Shown here in pieces: positions 45,913-54,872 of a DNA stretch of 64,000 nucleotides. Numbering within the stretch: position 1 is the first letter of the stretch; each line of letters starts with the position of its first letter. The DNA lies in assembly GCF_004340205.1 (NCBI RefSeq), contig NZ_SLWB01000018.1:1-64000 (forward strand), in the 5' to 3' direction. A model generated the notes under the pieces. That model had not been told where the DNA came from. It saw nothing but the letters and a program-made list of their open reading frames with translations, and ran no database searches. The position numbers were made by a program, and so were the translations under genes. The DNA is from Acetobacteroides hydrogenigenes. GTDB lineage: Bacteria > Bacteroidota > Bacteroidia > Bacteroidales > ZOR0009.

Positions 45913-45951
45913 TTATGTAATTTTTCAAGAATTATCTTTCATTTCACAAAG

Positions 45952-46887
45952 CTACCTACCCTCACCGACAGCGACGGTCGTTGAGAAATTATTTTTCAGC
46001 TCTTCAAGCCTTTTTCCTACGAATTCTGCCAGTTCGGGGCTATTTACGATGGTAATGTCGGGCAAAAGCCCCATTACAAATCGGCCAACCCCTTCGAGTC
46101 GGGTAACCTCTGCCCTAAACTGGTAGCTGCCATCGGCATTTACCGCCGTATTCTTTTGTGCAAGCGGATATTCTTCGATGAGCAGGTTGTAGGCTCTTAC
46201 GTTTAGATGTAGTTCTACCGAATAACGGTTATTACCTGTCATCCTGAATAGATCTATAAAGCCTTCGCGGTGTAGGTTTTCGTGCTGCCAAGGAGTTTCA
46301 AGAATGCTTACATTCCCTATTCGGGCAACCTTAAAGAGTTTGCAGCAGCTCGATGCCAACTCGTAGCACCATACCTGCTGGTAGTTGGTGGTAAAGGCGA
46401 AAGGCTCAACAAGCCTGTTGGACACCTCGTTGCTATTAGCCGATCGATACGCCTGCAACGTTGCTTGTTTTTCGGTTTCTATTGCCTCTATTATAAGGTG
46501 AATATTCCGGCAATCCTGCTCTCGTACTACCACTTCAGGCATATATGGCAGGTGGTGCGCGTTATGCAGCTTACGCCTAATCTGTCCTTTTAGCGGATTG
46601 TTCTCGTCTATGGCATCTACCACACGGCGTACAACATCGGTTTCCTCGTCGGTAAAGTGTACCAGCTCGCTTATCTCTTTAAAGAAAGGGGAATGCTTTT
46701 CGAGATATGGAGCACCACCTCGTGGATGGTTAATAATGAAACCAGAATGCCTAAGCGTTTCAATGTATCGTTCCACGCTTCGTGTCGAAATTCTAAGCCT
46801 TTCTGCAATTTGAGGTATTCTTAGACTGGTGTTGTTGGTAAGCATTTTCATCAGCCGTAGTAGCGCTTCAAGGTTAGGTTGTTCCAT
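45952..46887 (-). CDS. WYL-domain transcriptional regulator heading the cas operon
   Basis: A 311-residue regulator. Residues 5-60 form a winged helix-turn-helix (IPQIAERLRISTRSVERYIE). Residues about 125-200 are a WYL-type SH3-like ligand domain (QATLQAYRSAN, EPFAFTTNYQQVWCYELAS). The C-terminal WCX extension follows (GFIDLFRMTGNNRYSVELHL). WYL regulators near type I and III CRISPR loci are known to control cas expression or sense nucleic-acid ligands. Only about 40 bases separate it from cas6, so it is probably co-transcribed as first gene and may autoregulate the operon. Confidence 0.9.
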   Translation of the reverse strand: MEQPNLEALLRLMKMLTNNTSLRIPQIAERLRISTRSVERYIETLRHSGFIINHPRGGAPYLEKHSPFFKEISELVHFTDEETDVVRRVVDAIDENNPLKGQIRRKLHNAHHLPYMPEVVVREQDCRNIHLIIEAIETEKQATLQAYRSANSNEVSNRLVEPFAFTTNYQQVWCYELASSCCKLFKVARIGNVSILETPWQHENLHREGFIDLFRMTGNNRYSVELHLNVRAYNLLIEEYPLAQKNTAVNADGSYQFRAEVTRLEGVGRFVMGLLPDITIVNSPELAEFVGKRLEELKNNFSTTVAVGEGR

Positions 46888-46942
46888 GATATATGGTATA
46901 ATGTATAATTTGTCGTTAAGCTATAAACTTTGGCCCATATTT

Positions 46943-46950
46943 CAAAAATA
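46943..46950 (-). promoter_or_regulatory. Candidate -7 box for the WYL-cas operon
   Basis: The minus strand reads TATTTTTG, matching TAnnTTTG, 56 bases before the regulator start. TTTG on the same strand at 46975-46978 lies 24 bases further up, slightly far for a -33 element. Confidence 0.35.
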
Positions 46951-47260
46951 AATTTTAATTATTTAAAAATACGCCAAAATCCAAACTAGTAAAACAAGCT
47001 ACAATTCTTCAAAAACAAGCCCATTTCAGGACGTAAAACGGGCATTAGTTGGATGATTTTTACTAAAAAAGCTACGAATTACCATGTAATAGCCACAAAT
47101 AAGTTACAATTTCACATCAGCATTAAAAGTATAACTAACAATAGTCTGAATAGTTTCAATTTAAAACTATAAAAGGCTTATTAGTAATACATTTTAAATG
47201 AGAAAGCTGTACAAATACAACGAAAAAACTCCCAAGAAGTAGCCCTAAAAACCGCCTAGA

Positions 47261-47375
47261 GTGGCGGGCAGATTCCATTTTGTGGCGGGCGCTTTTGCCG
47301 GAGTGGCGGGCTTTAGGGGGAAGTGTGGCGGGGAGTAGCTCAAAAGTGGCGGGCTAAATCGGATTTGTGGCGGGC
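47261..47375. repeat. Six phased GTGGCGGG motifs at 21-bp pitch (iteron-like)
   Basis: GTGGCGGG begins at 47261, 47282, 47303, 47325, 47346 and 47367. Spacings are 21, 21, 22, 21 and 21 bases, two helical turns, while the 12-13 bases between differ. Five copies continue with C and one with G. All sit on one DNA face in the gap between the WYL gene and the HU-like gene, about 375-490 bases upstream of the WYL start. The rest of 46888-47476 is AT-rich with no gene. Confidence 0.85.
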
Positions 47376-47476
47376 TTTTCCCAGAAAATCAGCCGATTTA
47401 GGCAATAGCAAGGAGTCGCCATCTTAAATTAATTTTGAATTTAGCTTACCGTGAATTCTGGAATTATTAGATTTAC

Positions 47477-47510
47477 AAAAAAAAGGTGCACCTGCTGTAA
47501 CAGGTGCACC
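47477..47510 (-). terminator. Intrinsic terminator after the HU-like gene
   Basis: GGTGCACCTG and CAGGTGCACC form a ten-bp stem with a six-base loop; on the minus strand eight T residues follow. It lies 28 bases beyond the stop. Confidence 0.92.
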
Positions 47511-47538
47511 CCTAATAATGAAGGATGCGAAATGTAGG

Positions 47539-47919
47539 CTACTCTACCTTACGAAAGTTTAGTTCACCTAGATTTCTCTTCATCGAAGCGCCCGGACGGA
47601 AACGTATACGGGCGTTTTTTATGGCATCAACCGAGATATCCTCAGCCTTATCCTTGGTGTCGCTGCTCAGCGTTAGCTGAAAGCTGCCCAGATTACCCAG
47701 GTTAACGGTATGCCCCAACGAGAGCATCTCGGGAACAATTAACGAAAGCGACGATAGCACTGCCAGCACATCCGTTTTGTTGAGCGTGCACGAGTTCGAT
47801 ATCATGCTCGAAATCTTATCAACGCCAATCTCCTTGCTGTTGGTTATCGATGCCCGGTACTTGTTGGGGGCCTCCGGATTCTTCAGATCCGGGCAGGCCA
47901 CCGGTTTAAAATCTATCAT
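47539..47919 (-). CDS. HU-related histone-like DNA-binding protein
   Basis: A 126-residue member of the HU-related family common in Bacteroidota. It shows VDKISSMISNSCTLNKTDVLAVLSSL (HU-like helical dimer part), HTVNLGNLGSFQLTLSSDT (the LGxFG-like turn) and IRFRPGASMKRNL for the DNA-binding arm end. It probably bends or coats DNA. It has its own terminator and an AT-rich upstream region. Length exceeds classical HU (about 90), as usual for this family. Confidence 0.85.
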   Translation of the reverse strand: MIDFKPVACPDLKNPEAPNKYRASITNSKEIGVDKISSMISNSCTLNKTDVLAVLSSLSLIVPEMLSLGHTVNLGNLGSFQLTLSSDTKDKAEDISVDAIKNARIRFRPGASMKRNLGELNFRKVE

Positions 47920-48498
47920 ACGTCCTTTTTATTATGATGATTTTGACCTACTCTGTTCAAGGTTTTCGGTATCCCCTTATATTCCGCCTACTCTTTCAGG
48001 TTTTCAGCAACGCCTGAGTCTATGTTGAGTTTTTAATGAGCTCTTATACAAATTTACCAACATTGTTAATTGGAAAAAACAATTTTCATTCAAAGATATC
48101 AACAAGACATAAAAGTTATCAACAATCCTAATATCCAGTGTTTTATAGACAATTTAGCATTTTTCCCATATTTGCATACTTAATTGATGCATAGATTATA
48201 GATAATAAAGTAATCATAATTAAGACACCATGTATTACAAGTATAGCCAACCATGTATTATGATAAATTGCATTACTTGATATAAATTTGATATCCAAGC
48301 ATAACTGATTATGTTGTCATATCATCTGTAATGGTATTTTATTAATATGCAATTAACATTCCACTCTTTCCAATTAAGAATAATGCAAATATATTTTCGA
48401 CCATCCTTATAGATTAGAGTAAAGACATTAACATTGAGATCAAATCTTAAATCTCGCAAGCAACCATCATCCTACGATGTTTTAACGTGAAAATTGAG
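47920..48498. other. AT-rich intergenic region without visible gene
   Basis: About 580 bases of AT-rich sequence between the HU-like gene and the CYTH gene. TAAATTTG on the minus strand (48049-48056) could be a -7 box for the HU-like gene. TTATCAACA at 48116 resembles a weak DnaA box, but it is single and there is no replication gene nearby. Nothing else was recognised. Confidence 0.4.
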
Positions 48499-48969
48499 TT
48501 ACCACCTACAAAAAGGCTTCAGGCTTAGCATCGAGTTGTAGTACCGCTCATCTCCGGAGACCTCCTCTCCTAGCCAATTGGGTTTCTCGAAAGCCTCGTT
48601 CTCGTCAGATAGCTCAATTTCGGCAATAACCAGGCCCCTATTATCCCCACTAAACTCGTCCACCTCGTATGTGTGGCTGCCCAAATTCACCTCATAGCGG
48701 ATCTTGTCAATTACCCCGGGTTCGCAGATCTTAAGCAGCTCATCGGCATCGGCGACGGCGATTTCCTTCTCCCACTCAAAGCGGGAGAGCCCCGAATTAT
48801 TGGCAATACCTTTAATGGTAAGGTAGCCCTTTTCGCCCTTTACCCTCACGCGCACCGTTCGCTCCGGGTTCGACGATAGGTAGCCCTGAACAATTCGGTA
48901 ATGCCCACGTGCAAGCTTCTTGTAATCTTCAGATTTAACCAAGAATTTCCGTTCAATCTCTAGTGCCAT
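48499..48969 (-). CDS. CYTH-domain protein, probable inorganic triphosphatase
   Basis: A 156-residue CYTH protein. EIERKFLV at residues 3-10 is the defining ExExK motif. RTVRVRVKGEKGYLTIKG and GLSRFEWEKEI contribute the basic and acidic tunnel residues, and YEVDEFSGDNRGLVIAEIEL completes the metal-binding set. Bacterial members of this small size usually hydrolyse tripolyphosphate; adenylate cyclase activity is also known in the superfamily. A TAAATTTG promoter box lies upstream. It is monocistronic. Confidence 0.9.
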   Translation of the reverse strand: MALEIERKFLVKSEDYKKLARGHYRIVQGYLSSNPERTVRVRVKGEKGYLTIKGIANNSGLSRFEWEKEIAVADADELLKICEPGVIDKIRYEVNLGSHTYEVDEFSGDNRGLVIAEIELSDENEAFEKPNWLGEEVSGDERYYNSMLSLKPFCRW

Positions 48970-48991
48970 ATTTCGTTGAGTATTATAAATG

Positions 48992-48999
48992 CAAATTTA
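48992..48999 (-). promoter_or_regulatory. Candidate -7 promoter box for the CYTH gene
   Basis: The minus strand reads TAAATTTG, matching TAnnTTTG, 22 bases before the start codon. Confidence 0.45.
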
Positions 49000-49170
49000 G
49001 CAGAAGATGGTTCGCCGAAACTTGATCTGTTGGGAAAGATCAACAACCTGTTAAAATAAAGCCCCCTTTCTTACCCTTCTTTATAGCTTCAGAATAACTA
49101 CCGTTTAACCTCCTCCGAAGCATAGATCCCAAAGCCTTGCAAAACCCTAAGGATATTTCATTAAAGTTCT

Positions 49171-49178
49171 TACCTTTG
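49171..49178 (+). promoter_or_regulatory. -7 promoter box for the RNA helicase gene
   Basis: TACCTTTG followed by CA is a textbook Bacteroidota -7 box, 41 bases before the helicase start. Confidence 0.55.
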
Positions 49179-49219
49179 CAGCCTTAGTATAAATAACCGC
49201 GACGGTTAACTCGTAATAC

Positions 49220-50497
49220 ATGACATTTGAACAGCTAAACTTAATTACGCCTATTATAGAGGCGCTAAAGCACGAAGAGTATTCTACCCCAACCCCAATA
49301 CAAGCCCAGGCAATACCTAAGATTTTAGAGGGAAACGACTTAATAGGGTGTGCGCAAACCGGAACTGGAAAAACCGCAGCATTTAGCATCCCAATTATCC
49401 AAAAGCTCACCGAAAATTCAGAATCGCGCAAGCATAAGGCTATTAAAGCCCTAATCATTACCCCAACGAGGGAACTTGCCATTCAAATTGGCGAGAGTTT
49501 CACGGCTTATGGTAGGTTTACCAGTTTAAAGCATGCCGTCATCTTTGGTGGCGTTTCGCAGGTTCCACAGGTAAATCTCATACGTTCGGGTGTGGATATC
49601 CTAATAGCCACACCGGGTCGTTTACTCGATCTCTACAACCAAGGTTTTATTAAAGTTCCCTCTCTCGATTTCTTTGTACTCGACGAGGCTGACAGGATGC
49701 TCGACATGGGCTTTATTCACGATATAAAGCGAATACTCCAAATCATTCCATCTAAACGTCAGACGCTGCTATTTTCGGCAACCATGCCACCAGAAATTCA
49801 AAAGCTGGCAAATTCGATGCTGTATAAGCCGCTTAAGGTGGAGGTAACCCCTGTTTCTTCTACTGTTGACATCATAAACCAGCTGGTTTACTTTGTCGAG
49901 AAAAAGCAGAAAAAGGATCTTCTGATAAGCCTTCTCAGCAACGAAACTGTCGAATCGGCCCTTGTATTTGCCCGAACCAAGCACGGCTCCGATAAGCTGG
50001 TAAAATCGTTGGTTAAAGATGGCATACAAGCGGAGGCAATCCACGGGAATAAGTCGCAGAATGCCCGCCAAAACGCCCTTAACAACTTTAAGGATAGGAA
50101 AACAAAGGTGCTAATTGCTACCGATATTGCCGCCAGAGGTATTGATGTCGATATGCTTTCGCACGTGATCAACTACGAGCTACCCGAGGTTCCCGAGACC
50201 TATGTGCATAGAATTGGAAGAACTGGACGTGCTGGCAATAAAGGCGTAGCAATATCGCTTGTCGATCCCGAGGAGGTTAAGCTATTGAGGGATATAGAGC
50301 ATCTTATCAAGAAAAACATTAGGGTGGTTTACGACCATCCGTTTGTAAGTATTGCATCGGCAATAGGCGCTAGCCAAGCCATTGACAACGCCAAAGCAGC
50401 CCCGGCCAAACCTAAAGGCTATAAAGGAAGCAAAACCAATGGCGACTACTGGAGGCGAAAAAATCGCGACAGCAAGCGCTCGCCTAAAAGGGGATAA
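49220..50497 (+). CDS. rhlE: DEAD-box ATP-dependent RNA helicase, RhlE type
   Basis: A 425-residue RNA helicase. In order: Q motif PTPIQAQAIP, motif I AQTGTGKTAAFS, Ia PTRELAIQI, motif II VLDEADRMLDMGF, motif III SATMP, motif V IATDIAARGIDV and motif VI HRIGRTGR. The tail after residue 385 is basic (GSKTNGDYWRRKNRDSKRS), typical of RhlE-like proteins that bind RNA or ribosomes. It probably acts in RNA turnover or ribosome assembly. It converges on the next gene, with a shared terminator. Confidence 0.95.
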   Translation: MTFEQLNLITPIIEALKHEEYSTPTPIQAQAIPKILEGNDLIGCAQTGTGKTAAFSIPIIQKLTENSESRKHKAIKALIITPTRELAIQIGESFTAYGRFTSLKHAVIFGGVSQVPQVNLIRSGVDILIATPGRLLDLYNQGFIKVPSLDFFVLDEADRMLDMGFIHDIKRILQIIPSKRQTLLFSATMPPEIQKLANSMLYKPLKVEVTPVSSTVDIINQLVYFVEKKQKKDLLISLLSNETVESALVFARTKHGSDKLVKSLVKDGIQAEAIHGNKSQNARQNALNNFKDRKTKVLIATDIAARGIDVDMLSHVINYELPEVPETYVHRIGRTGRAGNKGVAISLVDPEEVKLLRDIEHLIKKNIRVVYDHPFVSIASAIGASQAIDNAKAAPAKPKGYKGSKTNGDYWRRKNRDSKRSPKRG

Positions 50498-50508
50498 ACA
50501 TTTTCGAT

Positions 50509-50546
50509 ATTAAATAAGGAGTCAATAAATTGACTCCTTATTTAAT
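50509..50546. terminator. Bidirectional intrinsic terminator
   Basis: An 18-bp perfect stem (ATTAAATAAGGAGTCAAT and its complement) with a two-base loop lies between convergent genes and overlaps the last codon of the downstream one. Confidence 0.8.
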
Positions 50547-51738
50547 TCTTCTTCGCTGCAATTTTGGCGTTGTATTCGTCTAGAATAGAACCAACCAATG
50601 GCCTATAGAATCGCCAAAAGAAAGCTGAGCGCCCCTCTCCTTCTATTCTTACTACAGACTGGTTGAACGAGGCAACTCCTGCAAACTTTGTATTGTACAT
50701 AGAAATATCTATATCCGAAAAATCGCCCGCAAAGTAGTAGAAATCAAAGTTGCGATTCTTTGTTTTTACAGCAGCAGGAAAGTGAGTTGGAATAAAGTTT
50801 TTCTCTAGGATTTTTTGACCTTCAGCATTTACATCGATTTTGTAGGTAGCCAAAACATCCAAGCTATCCGATGCGCTAATTATATCAAACCAGTAATGGA
50901 ATTTCATATTTTTAGGCAAATCGTATCTATCCCTAAATTTCGGGTTTGTTTCAATAAGAGGAACATCCAGATTTAGATGAGTTTTTTTCTCAAGAATTAC
51001 AATTTTTTCATCGGTTCGCACAAATATTATTCCCGGTTCTTTGAACGGCCATTTACCGCCATTTTGCTTGGTGTAGTTCTTCTTTAACCATATTGGCAGC
51101 TCCTTATTTTCGTTGGTATCCAACGAAGAGTAGTACCGGCCAACCCACCCCTGCCAGCTCATTTTAAACTCTTTCTCAAACTCGCGGGCCACCGAAGTAG
51201 GGGTTGGAGTACCTATTACATTAAACTCTGTAATAATGAGTTTTCCTTGCTCCTTCATCTTCTTCAACAACCTTACTTCTGCCATACTCATCCCCCCATA
51301 AATGAGGTCAGATGGTTCAAGCGAGCTCATTTTAGGATTATGCCTTTCTTCATTAGGATAAAGTTCGTACCACTCTCCTGTATAAACGCCATACAAATCA
51401 GTATAGTAAGCCATATCGTACTTGTTGGCCAATACGCTTAAGGCCGAATCTGAGTAGTTGGCAAAATCTTTCACCGTAAAGTTTCCCTTTCCATCGGGGA
51501 AGAAACCGTAATAGTCAGAGTTTTTATCGTAAGGCAGATTACCCTTCTTTACAAACTTCTCATTTTCTAATATCCAAAACAGAGGGGTGTGTTCCTGTCT
51601 ATTCGGTTCTAAAACAGTCTTATCGATAACCAGCACGTTTAGTTGATAGGGTTCCTTGCTATTCCAAAGGTATCTTAGTACAAATGGAGTTGCCACTAAA
51701 ACAAGAATAGTGAAATATAAGTATGGATGCTTTTTCAT
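50542..51738 (-). CDS. N-terminally anchored protein of unknown function
   Basis: A 398-residue protein with one N-terminal helix (YLYFTILVLVATPFVLRYLW), so the bulk faces the periplasm. The body has LNVLVIDKTVLEPNRQEHTP, DMAYYTDLYGVYTGEWYELY, LIYGGMSMAEVRLLKKM and GKLIITEFNVIGTPTP, which read like an alternating alpha/beta fold, then KMSWQGWVGRYYSSL and FAGVASFNQSVVRIEGEGR. No family was recognised. An alpha/beta domain with several acidic positions could be an enzyme of envelope or glycan metabolism, but that is a guess. It is monocistronic. Confidence 0.6.
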   Translation of the reverse strand: MKKHPYLYFTILVLVATPFVLRYLWNSKEPYQLNVLVIDKTVLEPNRQEHTPLFWILENEKFVKKGNLPYDKNSDYYGFFPDGKGNFTVKDFANYSDSALSVLANKYDMAYYTDLYGVYTGEWYELYPNEERHNPKMSSLEPSDLIYGGMSMAEVRLLKKMKEQGKLIITEFNVIGTPTPTSVAREFEKEFKMSWQGWVGRYYSSLDTNENKELPIWLKKNYTKQNGGKWPFKEPGIIFVRTDEKIVILEKKTHLNLDVPLIETNPKFRDRYDLPKNMKFHYWFDIISASDSLDVLATYKIDVNAEGQKILEKNFIPTHFPAAVKTKNRNFDFYYFAGDFSDIDISMYNTKFAGVASFNQSVVRIEGEGRSAFFWRFYRPLVGSILDEYNAKIAAKKN

Positions 51739-51905
51739 GCCTTATTTTTTTGAATGTAAAGTGAGCGGAAAGCAAACAAAACGTTAAGATGTACGCCTTA
51801 AAAACAACTAAAATAAAGAGATGTTTTGAAATCAAGTATAAATATTTGTCGAATAAGGCACAATAAGAGGGATGCAAAGATGGCAGAACAGATGAGTAGG
51901 GCTAC

Positions 51906-51943
51906 AAAAAAGGCGAATCTTCGTAGGAAGATTCGCCTTTTTT
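51906..51943 (-). terminator. Intrinsic terminator of the V-ATPase operon
   Basis: A 17-bp perfect stem (AAAAAAGGCGAATCTTC and its complement) with loop GTAG on the plus strand, ending in a T-run on the minus strand, 20 bases beyond the atpK stop. Confidence 0.9.
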
Positions 51944-51962
51944 ATTTTTGATTTTACGCTTA

Positions 51963-52460
<498 letters not shown>

Positions 52461-52482
52461 TTACTTTGTTATTATTCTTCTT

Positions 52483-54261
52483 TTACTGTTTTACTTTTTT
52501 TGCAAAGGGCCTATAGTACCTACCATTCCCTTCAAAACCAGAGTTCTTATAAAACTCAACAAAGGTAAGACGAAGCGGATGTACAAATGAGCCTAACGAA
52601 GCTAATGCAATGTTGGCACCATGTCCAAGAACAAGCACTAAGCCAAAAATCACATAGTCTAAGCCAAATGGTAATGAACCTAGCGTTAGGGCGGCAATTT
52701 GATTAACAACCAATCCCAAAATTGACCCAGATAGGCCCAGCGCGAATAAACGAATGTACGACAGCAGGTCTCCAAAGAACCCTGTAATATCATACAGCTC
52801 GGCCATCCCCAATCCAACGCGGGCAAAAATATTCTTATCGGGATTACCGAAAAGCAATAAAATACCTACGCCAGTTAGTATTATATGCCATGTAAATGGT
52901 TTAATAGGATCTACAAACGATGCCGCAGCTCCAAGCAGAATAATGATCCATGCAATAGGCCCTAGCGCAAACTTCCAGTTGCCATTCTTGTTGGCCCTGT
53001 TATAGGCTTTTAAGGATAGTCCAAAGAGTATCTGAACAAAACCGATACCAACTGCAAATAGCATCATTTGATTCCTATTAAGGAATAGCTTTTGAATATT
53101 TTGAGGAAGGAAAGGCCACGTAGCCATTTCGGTTCCAAAAACACCACCCGAGAGCGATCCCATAATAATAGTTCCTGCCCCTAGCCACATCATAAGAATA
53201 AGGAATGGACGAAACTTACTCAGCGAAGTCCTATTCTTTAGCAAAAGGCCTGCTATAAGGAATACAAATCCATACCCAATATCTCCCATGCAAAGTCCAA
53301 AGAAAAGGACAAAGAATGGTGCAAAGAATGCGGTTAGATCTAGCTCATTGTATGATGGTGGCACATACAGTTCTCCAATCCATTCGAATAGCGAAGCAAA
53401 CTTCCCATTCTTTAGCTTTATTGGTGGATTGTCCTGTTCCGTTGCCTCCTCGGTTAGGTAAACAATTGATTTAGATTCAAGATATGCATTTAACTCACCA
53501 ATAGAGTCGTGTGGCGCAAATCCGGTTACTAAAACAACGCTTCCTTCAACCTCACGTTTAGCGCCATAGAATATCGATTTTATATCGATATTCTCAAGAA
53601 GTTCAGCACGAGCCTTGCTAAGCATATCTACATAGTGAGAAAGCCCTGCTAGTTCTTCTTCTAGAGATTCTATTTTAGAGTTAACAGCCGCAATATCCTT
53701 GCTTAGCGTTGAACTTGCGTGAACTGGAGCCTTAACCTCAGTTGCAGGAATTGCAAAGTTTTCGCCTTCTGGTTGGATACAAACAAAATAGATTACCCCA
53801 TTCTGTTCGTTTATTACTTGCAGAGGAAATTTGTTTTCCCACTCCAAATCGTATCGTTTAGAAGGTGTGGTGAAAAACTTAACCTTAAGGCCTTTACTCT
53901 CTAAATCCTTAATTGCCTCAGGATTAAAATCACCCCATGGATAATGCTCCGCATGCTCCTTTCTTAGCTTTTTAAGATCGGAATCCAAGGCTTCCCTATC
54001 TTTAACGATAGCTTCAAAACGCTCCAATACATCTTGAGGCATTTGGTTGGTTAGCTGCTCTAAGCCTTCTTTCTTTCGTAGAAGAGCTTTGATTGCAACA
54101 TTATACCTAGAAGCTAAATCGAGAAGAGCCTTTTCCTCCTCATTCATGCTCCTTTTTTCTGTGGTGATATCCAGAACTCCAATGCGCTGAACATCTTCCA
54201 GAAAATTAGGGAAGTCTTCATGATGAACAAGGAAGGCATATTTTTGCATCTTTACTATCAT
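52483..54261 (-). CDS. atpI: V-type ATPase subunit I (stator membrane subunit)
   Basis: A 592-residue stator subunit. The N-terminal half is cytoplasmic and partly coiled coil (ALLRKKEGLEQLTNQM). The C-terminal half has about seven helices (LDLTAFFAPFFVLFFGLCMG, GDLLSYIRLFALGLSGSILG, ALASLGSFVHPLRLTFVEFY), with the conserved arginine in LSYIRLFALGL that faces the rotor glutamate. It lies between subunits D and K; its ATG overlaps the atpD stop. The ATG at 54261 was kept, though one four codons later (MQKYAFL) is also suitable. Confidence 0.93.
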   Translation of the reverse strand: MIVKMQKYAFLVHHEDFPNFLEDVQRIGVLDITTEKRSMNEEEKALLDLASRYNVAIKALLRKKEGLEQLTNQMPQDVLERFEAIVKDREALDSDLKKLRKEHAEHYPWGDFNPEAIKDLESKGLKVKFFTTPSKRYDLEWENKFPLQVINEQNGVIYFVCIQPEGENFAIPATEVKAPVHASSTLSKDIAAVNSKIESLEEELAGLSHYVDMLSKARAELLENIDIKSIFYGAKREVEGSVVLVTGFAPHDSIGELNAYLESKSIVYLTEEATEQDNPPIKLKNGKFASLFEWIGELYVPPSYNELDLTAFFAPFFVLFFGLCMGDIGYGFVFLIAGLLLKNRTSLSKFRPFLILMMWLGAGTIIMGSLSGGVFGTEMATWPFLPQNIQKLFLNRNQMMLFAVGIGFVQILFGLSLKAYNRANKNGNWKFALGPIAWIIILLGAAASFVDPIKPFTWHIILTGVGILLLFGNPDKNIFARVGLGMAELYDITGFFGDLLSYIRLFALGLSGSILGLVVNQIAALTLGSLPFGLDYVIFGLVLVLGHGANIALASLGSFVHPLRLTFVEFYKNSGFEGNGRYYRPFAKKVKQ

Positions 54262-54854
54262 TCTGCCACCTCCTCGTATCTTTTTTTCACAATCTTCTGC
54301 GCCGACTTAGAAAGGTTCTCCTCATCCTCTAAGAATCGTTTAATCTTTCGTATAGCAGATTCGTAGTCGGGTATTTGCACCTTCTCGTAAAGGTTAACCT
54401 TTTGGGTTGTTTTTTTACGAGCATGGTCTAAAAGTCGCATCTTCTGTAGGTAGAACTCGCGTTCTATTCCTAGCGTTGTAAGCTCTTTTAGAATCTGCAA
54501 GCCCTCCACTATCCAAAATGGGCTGCTAAAAAGATCGAAATCGTGAACCGTAAATATCACTTCCTTGAGAACCGGAATTTTTACTCCGGCAATCTTGGTT
54601 AGCGATACCTTTACATCTTCTACAGTAATAAGTTCGGGTCTAAACTCAGTCCAGAGCCCACTCATGTACTGCAGCTTTTGCGTAAGTTCTGCCTGCCTTG
54701 CTTCTACCTCGTCGGCCAAATTCTTAGCCTTTTTCACTTCGAGTCGCAATGCCGATTCCTTATTCTTAATGGTTGGGAGCGCACGCTTTCTGACACGAAG
54801 CTGTTTGTTTAGCTCGTTCAGCGCAGTTTTGTTTATTTGGTACTTTACTCCCAT
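54258..54854 (-). CDS. atpD: V-type ATPase subunit D (central stalk)
   Basis: A 198-residue coiled-coil protein. It opens INKTALNELNKQLRVRKRAL, a D-subunit N-terminal helix, and ends with a long helix (RKIKRFLEDEENLSKSAQKI). It forms the central rotor shaft inside the A3B3 head. It follows subunit B by 18 bases and overlaps subunit I by four. Confidence 0.92.
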   Translation of the reverse strand: MGVKYQINKTALNELNKQLRVRKRALPTIKNKESALRLEVKKAKNLADEVEARQAELTQKLQYMSGLWTEFRPELITVEDVKVSLTKIAGVKIPVLKEVIFTVHDFDLFSSPFWIVEGLQILKELTTLGIEREFYLQKMRLLDHARKKTTQKVNLYEKVQIPDYESAIRKIKRFLEDEENLSKSAQKIVKKRYEEVAE

Positions 54855-54872
54855 AGCAATACGCTTCTTATG

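Noticed and set aside
47261-47375. Second small CRISPR array
   Set aside because: The conserved word is only eight bases with 21-base pitch, far shorter than any CRISPR repeat-spacer unit.
48116-48125. TTATCAACA as DnaA box and the AT-rich gap as a replication origin
   Set aside because: Only a single weak match, with no dnaA, dnaN or other origin gene nearby.
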